DNA of 64,000 nucleotides from Venturia oleaginea (Eukaryota > Ascomycota > Dothideomycetes > Venturiales > Venturiaceae), in contig JABMLP010000033.1 of NCBI GenBank assembly GCA_013176395.1, positions 124,001 to 188,000 of the forward strand, in the 5' to 3' direction. Under the pieces are notes generated by a model, which ran no database searches, had not been told where the DNA came from, and was given only the letters and a program-made list of their open reading frames with translations. Below are positions 21,859 through 33,036 of this stretch, one piece after another (the stretch's first letter is position 1; every line of letters starts with the position of its first letter). A program made the position numbers and the translations under genes.

Positions 21859-23054
21859 CTAATCCTTAAGAAAATCGCCAACAACCTCCATAAACTTTTC
21901 CCTCTCCTCCCAGTGGGGCATATGTGAACTTCCCGCAAAAGTATACCACCTCACTCTCGGTATCTCTTCAAAATACGGTCTCATCACCCAATCCGTCGCT
22001 TCATCATATCTCCCATTCAACAACAAGGTTGGAACGGTGATTTCATGGAGTTTCTCCTTGACGCTCCAGTCTTTCAGACTCCCTACCACGAAGAATTCTG
22101 ACGGCCCGTTCATGGTCATGTAGACAGTCGAATCCTTCTTGATACTATCGAACCTATTTTTCGTAGCGATCAGCAGAACTTCCCGACCCCTCCGTCCCAA
22201 CAAAGAGAGAAGATTTGTGAAGGTGGGGAAGGTGGAACGCTCGTATCAACAACTTCACTCGTCCAAGGTTTCAATCTACAAACATGGAGTCCATAGAATA
22301 CCGCAACGGCAGCTTCATGCTCACCTGAACCTATCGTCCCGTCTTTTCCATGTTTCGTCAATGTGTCTTGGACTTCCTGGGGTAGTTTGGCGCGAAGCTT
22401 GTTAGCTGCGATGACCCAGTCGACCATCGAGGCAGGGGAATCGGCAACGATGAGTTTGTGGAGGCCTGGAGGAAGTGTGAGAGAATGTTCGGCGGCCAGC
22501 ATGTCGCCCCAGGAATTGCCTAATCGCACATTAGAATGGGGAGATTGCTCACAGGCACGCTGTCCAAAAGGATTATATAACAAAGAGATCATATTGTTTG
22601 ATCTTGAGATGCGCAATCACGTTGTTGAGTTCTTGGATAAAAAGTTGGACCGTCCAGAAATTTGTGTCGTTATTCTTCTCAGGAAGGAGTGTCGAATTGC
22701 CACAGCCAAGTTGGTCGTATAGAATAACCGGACGATCTATGGCTAGATCTGCGAGGGAGAGAAGATAATTGTGCCTGTTCTGTCCTTGAGTCTCAATCTT
22801 CTCTCAAGTTTGAGTCTGACCTGGGCGAACATTTTGGGTTGTCTTGATATCAAAGAGAGTGCTAAAGATGTCGATAAAAGTCTTGCTACCGGAATGAAAT
22901 CAACCTACCCAGCACCAGGCCCACCATGCATTGCAATCAACGGTCTTGTACCACTTTGCAGATGTCCGAACACCTTGAACCAAGTGAAACACTCCTTGTC
23001 CAGTCCTGTGATGTTGAGAGGGACAGTACCTGTCGTGCTATTTGGCGACGCCAT
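21859..23054 (-). CDS. Prolyl-aminopeptidase-like alpha/beta hydrolase with two abnormal splice donors
   Basis: Exons inferred from homology: 23054-22909, 22774-22581, 22519-22243 and 22153-21859. The product would be an S33 serine peptidase removing N-terminal proline. MHGGPGAG (oxyanion region) crosses a good first intron (GTAGGT..CAG). VILYDQLGCGNS, the nucleophile GNSWGDM (G-x-S-x-G), NGRYDEATD (Asp) and SSHMPHW (His) are all present. Two later junctions fail. After KQYDLF the donor is one base out of frame (only GTTATA, wrong phase, followed by VI-stop). After SEVVDT the position where GTGCGT is expected reads GAGCGT. With those two repairs in concept the frame is continuous. Either the gene is a young pseudogene, it uses non-canonical splicing, or the assembly has two errors. 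Lineage and family call are secure; activity is doubtful. Confidence 0.7.
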
Positions 23055-23603
23055 GTCTGTCGCTTTGGGAACAGGAAGAAAGGAGGAGACGAGACTTGAT
23101 CATCTCCTCATGAGTAATGTCGTGATATATAGTTTTGGGTATCGTAAGGCGGCGACTATATATTGACGTTAGATGTGGATTTACGGGTCATCGACGATCC
23201 ACGTCAGCGTTGGGACAGGCATCCCGATTAGGAAGGCACGTATTAGTCACCGTTGAATAATTATAACTTGTCATATCATGTTTTTATACAATCTTCTTGT
23301 GACACTCCTTTTTTATCGCAGGAAGCCGGGAGAACCTCTGAATCATTATGCTCGGAATTCATTGCCCTCAAATCACCATACTGTCAGGAACAAGTCGAAT
23401 GGGGTAGGGATTGGATCATGGTGTTACTTCTTCTTTCATTCATCGAAAGCCGTGTCTGATTAGGACTCTATTCTTTGGTAGCGTGCCTTTCCTTGCTCAA
23501 ATATGATGTTGAATGTCCTTACCCCTAAACGCCGTATAGAAGGTTCTACACCGGAGCCAAGCTGGAGTCTCACTGGGAGCGCACCCGTTGCGGAAGAGCA
23601 TGT
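23055..23603. other. Intergenic region, nothing seen
   Basis: Between two minus-strand genes. Probably the promoter of the peptidase-like gene and the 3' flank of GCV3. No coding signal. Confidence 0.55.
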
Positions 23604-24459
23604 CTACTCAGCCTCTTCAGTGAACTTCGTGTACATCTCCTTGTCCATCAATCCTTCCACGCTCACCTCTTCCTCAATCTCAATCTTCGTGATCCATCCC
23701 TCGCCCTCAGGATCTTGGTTCAAAAGTCCAGGCTTCTCCTCCAATCTCGAGTTTGATTCAATCACTTTTCCTCCTACAGGTGTCAAGACATCGGAGGCAG
23801 ACTTCACGGATTCGACGGCTCCAACTGCGTCGCCAGTACCGATCTCGAGGCCGGCTTCGGGTAGTTCGACGTAAATCACATCGCCGAGCTTTTCGGCGGC
23901 GTAGGCGGAAATTCCCAAGGTTACTATGCTATCATTTAGTCGAGTCCAGAGCGCAGTTGTTGCGAGATATTGGAGTGAGAGAATGGGTAAGGTAGTAGAA
24001 GGGAGAGGCAAACCAGTTGTTCCGTTAACCTCGATCCACTCATGGTCTGCGGTATATTGTTTCACTTTGACTGAAGCACTGTTAGTAGCTTCTCCTAGCC
24101 GCAGTAGTACCGTCAATCCATGCCCTTTCTACCTTTCGAAATTTGAGGGCTACAATTTAGAATAGAGTTTCTCAATTCGACATGGACATGGACAATTTTC
24201 TAGCAACGTTCGCGAGTCGGTTGCTACAAGTGTCTCAGCATCAATCTCGATTTGATTCTGTCAAACTATTGCTGGCTTTCGGGGACATGAATGAAGGGAC
24301 CAGCATGGAGTGTAGAGTCATACGCAATGCGCTCGCGGTGAAAGCTCTTTGTGGCCGCTTGAAGCTTGGTGTGGTATTTCTGGCAAGTGAAGAAGGTCTT
24401 GAGAGTGGTGCAGAGATTGCTAGACGTCCTAGACGAGCGATTGAGAATCTGGCGGCCAT
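23604..24459 (-). CDS. GCV3: Glycine cleavage system H protein, mitochondrial
   Basis: Three exons: 24459-24324, 24070-24014 and 23923-23604, giving 170 aa. The H protein carries the lipoyl arm that shuttles the aminomethyl group between the P, T and L proteins in mitochondrial glycine breakdown. Exon 1 encodes an Arg/Ser/Ala-rich presequence (MAARFSIARLGRLAISAPL). The mature start KVKQYTADHEWIEV is split from it by a 253-bp intron. VTLGISAYAAEKLGDVIYVELP and the lipoylation site AVESVKSASD (Lys about 105) follow. Intron 2 (24013-23924) is exactly 90 bp, begins with a weak donor GTTTGC, and has no in-frame stop, so retention would insert 30 residues into a surface loop. The gene is divergent from a mitochondrial ribosomal protein gene. 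Confidence 0.93.
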
Positions 24460-24619
24460 TGTTGTGGTTCTGTAGGATTTTTGAGGGAGGCGCGGTGATG
24501 CGGGCGGAAGTGCAACTTTTGAGCTCGGGCGTGGTGGGGCTTGCCGAGCATCGAGATATTTCGTGAGGGACAGTGGGAAGGTGACAATAGCAACAACAAT
24601 AATTGCTTCCCCATACAAT
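24460..24619. promoter_or_regulatory. Shared 160-bp divergent promoter of GCV3 and MRP17
   Basis: The two start codons are only 160 bp apart and point away from each other, so both 5' leaders and promoters must fit here. Both products act in mitochondria. No obvious TATA box was seen. Confidence 0.7.
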
Positions 24620-25253
24620 ATGTTGTATGAGTTAATAGCCACCGTAATCACTCTCCTCTCAGTACTTCTATCGAACCGCCACTAATTCCCACAGGTGCGG
24701 CCGCGCTCCATCGCCGAAGTAAAAGAGTACACTGCCCTCGTACACTCCCTCCCCATTCCATACTAACGAGTGCCACAGCATCGCCCGCACAGCCGGAAAA
24801 CTGATCCTCACCAATGGAGGTATAATACGAGGCTTCACCAACTGGGGTGTTTCCGCTCTCCCAAAACCAATCACAAATCGCTCCGCTCCAACCTCCACCA
24901 ACAAATTACCCTCAAACTCCGCCCCGCAGGGCAACAAACACACCATCGGCCATTACTTCGTTATGCGCTTTGATAGTTCAGCGAGAGCGCAGCATTTACT
25001 CAGAAAGACATGGAATGCAGATCCGAGGTTGTTGAGATTCAGTGTCGTAAAGATGGCAGGGAAGTTTGAGGACATCTGTGATGTTGGAGGTAGGGCAGAA
25101 GAATGGGCTGATGTTAGCGGGAATGAAGGACAGGTATTGAAAGAGGAGGAGATGAAGGCAGAGGAGGAGAGCGAGGTGGCCATGGGCGCTTTTGTCGATG
25201 GTATTTTGGGGGATTGGGACAAGTCGAAACATACTGTTTATACTTATAATTGA
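24620..25253 (+). CDS. MRP17: Mitochondrial small-subunit ribosomal protein bS6m
   Basis: Three exons: 24620-24643, 24695-24726 and 24779-25253, giving 176 aa. The first two exons are tiny (24 and 32 bp) and encode MLYELIAT and VRPRSIAEVK, the start of the S6 fold. Exon 3 continues IARTAGKLILTNGGIIRGFTNWG, then a typical S6 strand GHYFVMRFDSSARAQHLLRKTWNADPRLLRFSVVKM. The C-terminal extension is rich in Glu (EEEMKAEEESE), as is common in fungal mitoribosomal proteins. Introns are 51 and 52 bp with clear CTAAT/CTAAC branch sites. The upstream neighbour is GCV3 in the opposite direction. Confidence 0.9.
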
Positions 25254-26202
25254 AAAAACAGTGTGGAATGTTGTAACCCGGGATATCTTCATCAACGGCG
25301 TTTCGAAAGGGATATGGGCCAGAGACATAGCGAGCCAGGGGTTTGTAGCATATGTATACGGGAATGGTGCTTCGTTGCTACTCGGTAGAGGAGAGTTCAA
25401 GACTGCAGGACTACATCCCTCGAGTAGCCGGCTAAAAGATGAGGTCGTGAATCTCAAAGGAAGAGCAATTGCAGCCAAGATGAGACTAATTGCATATGTT
25501 TCCTCCGCGTCTTCTATAACAAGATATTCCTCATGTCTATTGGTAAAGCTACCATTGTTTGATTGTGCCCTTCGCTAGTGCCTCGTAATCGTAACTTTAT
25601 CCTTCGAATTAGATACCACTCACTACCTAAAGGAGAGCTTTTTACAAGGTACCTTTAGAAAATGTTGATCCTCCTTTAGCTAAGCTTTCTCTTGATATAA
25701 AGTTTCTCCTCAGAATCGTACGTTGAAATTTATAAAATGTGATTTTAGGACAAGGTTTACGATTACGAAGCTATATACGAGTTGTCACGGGATGGTATCC
25801 TATATCCATTTTATCCTAGGTGGATTCTTAGCAATTCCTGGTAGGTTCCTGATAGTTTCTCACGTGCGCTTAGCAGGGATTATTCAGGGACTGTTTCACA
25901 TGTGCTTCTACTCCTTTCTATTCTCTTCTCAGGACAGCATGTCCTTTTCCTACTTAGAAGATTATATATATAAGTTGTCCTTCATGTTCCTACACTTTCT
26001 CCTTTGTACTTAGATACTTCGAAATACAAGCAGTCTTCTCTCACTTGCGAAACACCTTTGAGGGTTGAACTCTTACACGAGTACTACAAGGCTCATACTA
26101 TAAGTAGAATGTACTAGTAAGTACTATAAGTAAATATGGTAGAGATAAATACCTTGGCTTAATTCAGGATAGATTAACTCTATTTCTACCTAATTTAGTA
26201 AC
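25254..26202. other. AT-rich intergenic region at left edge of the transposon island
   Basis: No gene was seen. From about 25600 on, the sequence becomes A/T-rich with many short direct repeats (for example ACTATAAGTA at about 26097 and 26122). It contains the first copy of a dispersed repeat. Confidence 0.55.
25795..26083 (+). repeat. Dispersed repeat, copy 1
   Basis: This matches 33037-33513 in the same orientation. The best segment is 45 identical bases at 26033-26077 and 33467-33511; the rest is diverged but collinear (TTATCCT.GGTGGATTCTT, TGTCCTTTTC, TACAAGTTGTCCTTC). It has no coding capacity. Nature unknown; it could be a MITE or an LTR remnant. Confidence 0.75.
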
Positions 26203-26204
26203 TA

Positions 26205-28019
26205 ACGTATTCCACCACCGAGCCGGCCACTTTTCCTTGGCACGACCAACTCATATTACGCCTCTTCAATTTTATCGCTATCAACAATAGATTCCAAGTC
26301 TGTCGTGCTGCTATCTGATTCAGAAGATATCTCAATATCCTTTTTACACCTTCGCGCATTATGCCCAGTCGCGCCGCAGTTCCCACAGCGCCGTAAAGCT
26401 GGCCGGGCTGTTTCTTGATCACCACTACCACGAGCCTTCTTTGATTTCTGAGGCGCTACAGACGCCTCAGCAGCTACCTGCGCTGCTGCAGTCCCGTACT
26501 CTATAGTACCAGCTTGCTGGATCCACTTCCTTTTGCGCCATTTTCGCTTCGTCATTACTGCCAATTGCTCTTCAAGCTGGTGGTTTCGTGCAATAAGTAG
26601 AGCGTTCTGGTGCAGCATCAATTCAGCGCCCTTGACAAGCTGAGAGAAGCCATTCTGCGCAGTAACTGGTGACCGAGTGAGTGATTCGCGTACAAGCTTT
26701 GATTGAGATCCAAATTCTTGAGTATTGCTTGGAGTCTTCGACTGCCACGGCGTCTCCTCCGGTGGGGGTGCTGGTGGGGTACGTAGCCGTACTTCAAGGC
26801 GATCCAATACCACCTCCGCGTTAATAGGGACTAGCCCTACCATCTCAAAAGCCTTTCGACAGTTCTCTTCTGTAAACACGTCGAAAAACGCGTCTTTGAA
26901 AGCCGGGAGGAAGCCTTCTTTGTTGATATGGTAGACGCGTCGGCGTGCCAAGTCTCGAACTCGTTGAGAGTACTTGCACTTCAACGGCTAGAAGCAGACC
27001 ACATCAAGCGGCTGGAGGATATGCGATGAATGAGGTGGCATACAGAGCGTTATGATCTTATGTTCGAGGCAGTAGTCCTTGAAATCCTGGTTGAGATGGC
27101 TCTCATGGCCGTCCAAGATGAGCAGCCTATACCCCCCTACTTGACGCGCCTTTGTATACGCGTCAAAGTGCTTCAACCACTTAAGACCAATCGCATTGTT
27201 TGTCCAGCCGTTCTCAGAGACCGAGAGCTTCCAATTCTGTGGTATATCTGCCTCCTCATACCACGCAGAGACGTGAACGCGTCCTTTGTAGATAATGAAG
27301 GGCGGGGTCGCATACCCAGCGGCGCAGATACTCTGCATAACCGTAACCCACTGGCGGTTGCCTGGCTGGATCAAATCAGGCCGTGTACGTCTTTCAGAAG
27401 CTGTGACGACCTTCGTTGACCCAATAACGCCCATCTGGAAGCCGATCTCGTCAAAGTTGTGCGTATCCTTGTCATGGATGCCGTACTTGGCTTTAGTATC
27501 TGCAACGAGCTTGAACCACGCGCCAATAATCTCTGGGTCTTCTTGTAGTATCCTCTGCCTATCCTTGCCTCGATTGAAGGACATCTTGAGCTCATCTGAG
27601 CGCGTTACGAACCTCTCAGCCCAGTTCTTCCCTACTGGCTCTCCACCGCGTACACCCGGCAGTTTATCCACCATATCTGCCACCTCACACAGCCGGGGTG
27701 CAAATCCTCGCAAATCGAGGTCGAGGATATATTGGACAAGCGTTTGCTCTTCTGTTGCAGTGAGCTTATGGGAGTTTGGGCGAGTTTGAGATCGAGAGGT
27801 AATTCCGCAGAGCCGATCAAAGAGCCTTTGGTGTTTGATGTTGAAGGCTGCAGCAGCGCGCCGTAGGCTTTGAAATTGGCCAGAAGTATAGGCCTGAAGA
27901 GCGGGATCAATTCTGCCTTCTTCTTGAACGGCTATCGCGTTGCGTTGTTGAGATATTGCGAGTTGAAGAGGATAAGGGCTGTGCAAAGGAAAAGTGGCCG
28001 GCTCGGTGGTGGAATACGT
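26205..28019 (-). mobile_element. Pogo/Fot1-type DNA transposon, complete with TIRs and TA duplication
   Basis: This 1815-bp element has perfect 34-bp terminal inverted repeats at 26205-26238 and 27986-28019 (outer end ACGTATTCCACCACCGAGCC). It is flanked by TA at 26203-26204 and 28020-28021, the target duplication expected for pogo/Tc1-mariner transposons. It carries a single transposase frame on the minus strand that reaches into the right TIR. Structure is intact; the transposase has one nonsense codon and no visible ATG, so this copy is non-autonomous now. Confidence 0.93.
26256..27986 (-). pseudogene. Pogo-type DDE transposase with one in-frame stop
   Basis: One frame of about 576 codons is interrupted only by a TAG at 26990-26988. 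Order: N-terminal helix-turn-helix region (SLRRAAAAFNIKHQRLFDRL) with a second CENP-B-like HTH (LTATEEQTLVQYI.. GKNWAERFVTR), then the DDE_1 catalytic core with THNFDEIGFQMG (first Asp), LLILDGHESHLN (second Asp) and HILQPLDVV (third Asp). The stop falls directly after the third Asp. The frame then continues with RRVYHINKEGF, a coiled-coil-like stretch and a C-terminal CCHC zinc knuckle, CGNCGATGHNARRC, ending in acidic residues. No ATG precedes the N-terminal domain, so the original start is lost or non-standard. Confidence 0.9.
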
Positions 28020-28900
28020 TAACTACTAATAACCGGCTACGACTCGCCCAGTTGGGAGCCTTAAAAATATCGGTATCCCGCGGCTATAGCTTTGCACGAG
28101 ATTTAGTGGAGTCCTATACTTTCATCTCTATTTATGTGCTCCAAGTCAAATGGCCAAATTTCTCTCAAATTTTCCTCATTTCTTACAGGCTCATCATCAC
28201 AAGGAGCCTCGTTGCTCAGTACGGCCTGCAACATATCGTTGAAAAATTCCTTATGAGATCTCTCCACCATTTCCCAGTCCTCAGGCGGGGCCCAACCATC
28301 CGATGTAATGTTAAGTAGACTCGATAGACTACTCCTCAGTTCCTGAGCCGCCACAAATTTTTGATTTTCCTTTTGATGAACGACTAGTTCCTGGGATGTG
28401 GGGGTATGGACAGGACAAGAACCCATGGCGAAACGCTATGGCGCCATCCCTCCAGGTCCTGTAGTAGTAGCGAAACGGATGGAACAAGGCCTCGTCCATC
28501 AATCTGGAGCCTGCCAAAGTGGGTACAAGGAGTCGAGTGCAAACATCAAATGCTTTGGCGCATCGCTCACTGTTGGGCTCAAATTGATCGTCGAGCAAGG
28601 GGTGCGGAATAGGTTTTGCAAAGTCTGGTATCTCATCTGTATACCAAAAGGCCGGCTCAATGGCGGCAGACTGCCAATCAATGATGGCTGTTATAGTGGT
28701 CGGATCGTCATTGGAAACAAATATGTTATATGTTCCTTTTGTGCAGATCGGGGTGAAATAATGTAGGTGTGGCGGCGCTTTTGATACGGGAATCTTCGGA
28801 CAATTGCTTTTATCAACACACGGCCTGTTTCCAGAAGGTTCAGGTGTTCCTCCATAGATCCGTGATAGCGTGGTCGTTTGGGCAGCAAAGAGTCAGTGGG

Positions 28901-31690
28901 CAGTGCGTTCGATAAGCAATTGAATTGATTGACCGATGCCGTCAGGCGAACGAAAATCGGCCTATTTAGGCCATCAATCAATTAATTGAAGCCTCAAAGA
29001 TTGAGTGATTGCTCAATCCATGGTGTTGAGTTCGCTTAAGTAACGTGACGTGGTTTTAGAAGGTTGCCCCTAGAAATTAGTGGGATGATCCACTAAATTT
29101 AGCGCCGACCGGCGCCGAAAATCGGGTTTTTCCTATGCTTCGAATATGTTTGAACATTGGATTAGTTAATTATATTCATTTTCTACTAATTTTACCATCA
29201 CAACCACTACGTTTTCTCTACAGACTATTCAAGATGATGACTAGATTCGTACAGCGGAGAAGGCCTGAAGGCTATTCTCAAAGATCCGGTACAGCTATCG
29301 ACGAAGCCTCACTGTCGCAAGATCTGCCTCCAGAACCCGAAAGCCCTATACCAGTAGCTTCTATCCTTCCTCATAGGGTTATTACAACTCCCTTACGTCC
29401 TCTCAATCTCCAGCGTTGCAAGTTCGATATATAATGGTCACGGCTTCAAAAGGACGGCCAGAAACTGCGGAATCCAAGGCTCAGGCCTGTTACCAAGCAG
29501 CAGCTATCCCGACTCAACTCTTACATTTGGGAGCACGGCGCAGAGATCCAAGCCGATGGTGAGAAGCATAAGAGACTTTGGCTCTGTAAGAGGTGTCATG
29601 AATTGAGGAGTTGGCATACAGGAATCTACGTGGCGACGTCTACCGGCGGCATACAAGGACACCTCTCTCGGCACGGCGTCAAAGATCCAGGAGATTCCAT
29701 TGAAATGAATGAATTGCAAGAGGAGGAAGTAACTGAAGCGCCGTTGACACATTGCGAGACTTGTGGTCTCAAAAAGGACGATAATTTCGATGCCATCGTG
29801 TACAGACGGCAATATATTGACTGGACAATCAAGCACAATATTGCCTTCCATACAGCCTCCCATCCCGATACCCTCTCGCCACTCAAGGCCGGCGCAATTG
29901 AGACTCTTACAGCGATTCTACCAACCGCAAAGTCCTCCGTCAGTAAATGGGTTTTTGAGTCCTACGAAAAACGGTTACCGACCATCCTACACGAGATCAA
30001 GGGCGCCAAAAGTCGAATCAATACCTCAGTAGGCGCCTGGAAGGGAGGAAACTATAAGAACTACCTTGCTGTCTGCTCCCACTTCATAAATTCAAACTAC
30101 GGGCAGTCACGGATTCTCATCGGCTTCCCGCGCGTTTTTGGCTCAAAATCTGGAGAGAATCAAGCTAAACTGATCGCCTCAGTGCTCACTACATTCGCCA
30201 TCGATGGGACAAACTTGGGAGGCTTCACAGCGGATAATGCATCAGATAACGACGCCTGTGTTGCTCACCTTGAGGTTCTGATCTCTGGGCTATCCTCCGG
30301 GTGGTCCAGAAGATGGCGCATTCGCTGTATTGGCCATATCATCAATCTTATCGTAGAGTACCTTCTCTTCGGCGATAATGAGAAATCTAAGCACAATAAG
30401 TCACTTGCCGCGGCCGGCGATGATGAACAGTTTGAGGTCTGGGCGCGCCTAGGACTTATCGGTCGCGTACACAATCTCTGCATATTCATCAATCGCTCAC
30501 CTGAGCGTAGAGAAGCTTTTGAAGCGCTTCAAAAGGATGCCAGACTCGATTTTTGGTATGTACTTCTCGTTGGCGGCGGAATCCGATGGCACAGCACTTT
30601 CGAGATGATACAACGTGTCCTTTCGCTCAGGGCGGTTATTATCAAGTGGCAGAGGCTCTACAACTACACCGGTAAAGGCGTTGATATTAGGAAGTCCTTC
30701 CTCACAAATGACGACTTCGAGATGCTTGAAATTTGGTGTGCGATACTAGAAGACTTCAAGACGTTCTGTCTCAAAGAGGAGGGTAATGCGACAGAATCTA
30801 TACAAGGCACAGCCGCCGTAGTCATTAAAGGGTTGACTTGCATTCACGAGAGACTCACTGACGCGCAGAATGAGGTTGCTTCTCTCAATCTTGCTACTGA
30901 GTTTGCTGAACCTTACGTAGCCGGGCTCAAAGAAGCGCTTCTGAAGACCTCAAAGTACCAGACGATGATTGAAGAGTCAGATCTCTGCTACGCCGCCATT
31001 ATCTGCGACCCAAACCTATGATTACTGTGGTTCGAAGACCACTGGGCTAAGTACAACAATCGTACCTGGTACAAACGCGCCGAGAGAGGTATGCAGCGCC
31101 TTTTTGACGAATACTGCGACAAATACGGGACCTTACCTTCACCATCACCGTCACCTACGCCAGAACCATCCTCAGAAGCGGAGAGTGAACCCAGCGGTAA
31201 GCGGCCCTCATATTACGACAAATTCAACAGATTATCAGTCCACGTGATCACCAAAAAGCGTCGGGTAGTCACCAAAGAAGATGATTATACGAGATACATC
31301 AAATATTTCGACCCTACCACCTGGAAGCCAGTTCACGACGTTGTTGAGTGGTGGGAGCAGCACCGCAATGACTATCCGATCTTATCTCGTCTTGCTTTCG
31401 ATGTATTATCGATTCCTGGTATGTCTGCAGAGGTTGAGAGAGTATTTTCACAAGCCGGTAGGCTCATTACTGATGCTAGAAACGGTATGAGTGATGATAC
31501 AATTGAGGCGTGTCAGATACAGCATCAAGGGCTTAAAAATGGTGTATTTTAGATCTCTCAATTGACCGATCACTCAAGCCATCAATCTCACTGACACCGA
31601 CTCAATCAAGCCGTCAATCAAGTCATATATTGGCCGAATCGGGCAATCAATCTTGAGAATGGCTCAATCGATTGATTATCGAACGCACTG
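28901..31690 (+). mobile_element. hAT-family DNA transposon with 8-bp target duplication
   Basis: A 2790-bp element bounded by TCAGTGGG at 28893-28900 and 31691-31698, an exact 8-bp duplication as hAT elements make. Terminal inverted repeats begin CAGTGCGTTCGATAA at both ends (21 of the first 23 bases match). Both subterminal regions contain many short motifs of the type CAATCAA, CCATCAATC and CTCAATC in both orientations (28911-29025 and 31555-31675), probably transposase-binding sites. It is inserted in a phosphotransferase pseudogene in the opposite orientation. Confidence 0.93.
29234..31552 (+). pseudogene. hAT transposase with two in-frame stops
   Basis: One frame from an ATG at 29234 to a stop at 31552 (about 770 codons) is broken by TAA at 29432-29434 and TGA at 31019-31021. 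A BED-type zinc finger is visible (LWLCKRCHELRSW.. GGIQGHLSRHG). A central RNase-H-like region follows, with TFAIDGTNLGGFTADNASDND (hAT Asp motif) and RCIGHIINLIVEYLLFG. The C-terminal hATC dimerisation domain shows WWEQHRNDYPILSRLAFDVLSIPGMSAEVERVFSQAGRLI. The TGA replaces a codon in CDPNL-stop-LLWFEDHW and could come from CGA by one transition. Otherwise the frame is preserved, so inactivation is recent or the stops are allelic. Confidence 0.9.
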
Positions 31691-33036
31691 TCAGTGGGTG
31701 GGACCCTAGATATACCAGCATCAATGAGGCCATCACAATATGCCGTAAGATCCTTCCCTGGGACTGCTTGTCAGTGATTTGTTCCTCCAAATTGGTAAAA
31801 TCACAGAGCAACTAACAGGGGCCCTAATTAGGTTTTACGTTGTGATAGTATCGAGGTTCGCCAACACGGCAATCCCAATACATGGACCTGCAATGTGGCC
31901 CGATGGAGAACCCTTGGCTCAACTTTTGCTGCGGCGCTGAGCTGAGTGAGGAATCACTAAGATACAAGCTCCCGTAGACCGGGAATTTGATATCCACCAT
32001 CTTTTTAACTTTCTGGTAGATAGCTTCTATGCATCTGGTTTGCTGTTCTCCAGTCATAGTTGGCCATCTCTGGGTCAATTGAACCCCAGTGGAATGCTCC
32101 ATGATGATGTATTCGCTGCCAATGGAATTTGAAGCATCATCACTCTAGCCTAGAATTTTTGGAATGGGGATACTGGTTTTGCTTTGCACTAAGACAGTCA
32201 GTGGCTGTTTTATACTTCGAACCAAAAAGTGGACGAAACATACGATACTTGATAGTAGCGACTTCCGAGCTGGTCGTCAACCTAGACGGACCCGCAAGCG
32301 TAAAGGGCAATCTTGCAACGACACGCTTTCCATTGTTAGCGGTGAAGATAAAGACGCGGTTAAATCCACCTTCTTTCTTGTCGTACGTTGCGATGGAAAC
32401 GGCCCCAGGACAGAGTGCGATAACTCTCTTACATAGCGATTCAAAATCGAATGAAATGTAGCGTCAGTCGCGCTCTAATTTGACATCGCGAAGCCATCGG
32501 CCACTCGTATACACGTGAGGATCAAGGTCTGTCTGAACGTTGGCGTAGGAAGCTGATTACAGGATAGCCGAAGGTAGTTGGGTTGGGGAATATTTTATTC
32601 ACAGTCTACTGGCTGTAAGGCCATGCTCTGCACCGTACGATGAAGTTATAGATGATTGGATGACTGTTGATGCAAACTCCTAGTTTTATTGCCAAACAAG
32701 CCGTCGAACACATACTGTGCACAGCCGAGACGTGGCGGGAAGCGACGAAGAATCCTAGCTAGGCATCTGCCTCAGCATGGTGCGACCCATCGAATTTGTT
32801 GGGATATCTAAAAACAATGAGATTTGTTTCTTGATTGATTCTATCGTACGCCAATATGATGCAAAGGCCCTAGAAAACGCCAATTAAAAAGTCTAGCTAC
32901 CTAATTGGTAGTAGAAATACTCTAATAATCTATACTTATCTAGATCTTAATAACTTACTATAATACTATATTATCACTCCTATACTCCAGCTTAATAAAA
33001 CTCTATTTCTGTTAAGGGATAGATCCTTTCTCCTCA

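Larger units (their letters stand above)
28103..32545 (-). pseudogene. APH/kinase-like phosphotransferase pseudogene split by a hAT insertion
   Basis: Minus-strand fragments match the large fungal phosphotransferase-enzyme (APH-like) family in order: YTSGRWL and FDFESLCKR (about 32500-32430), GGFNRVFIFT and VARLPF, a short intron near 32254-32189, EYIIMEHSTGVQL, DCRVGEPRYYHN and AYCDGLIDAGIS (to 31699). After the hAT they continue with LLPKRPRYHGSMEEHL, TPTLFHPDLHKRNI (catalytic loop), ITAIIDWQSAAIEPAFWYTDEIPDFA, DGWAPPEDWE and REIWPFDL. Lesions: a stop within LERD-stop-RYI; TAG in place of Trp (ILG-stop-SDDAS); a stop after VKPN; an extra A in an A-run after VLIK; a 7-bp duplication after HKRNI; a frame break near 28430; and the 2.8-kb transposon. 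Removing the hAT and one TCAGTGGG restores the sequence across the site. Clearly dead; substrate unknown. Confidence 0.9.
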
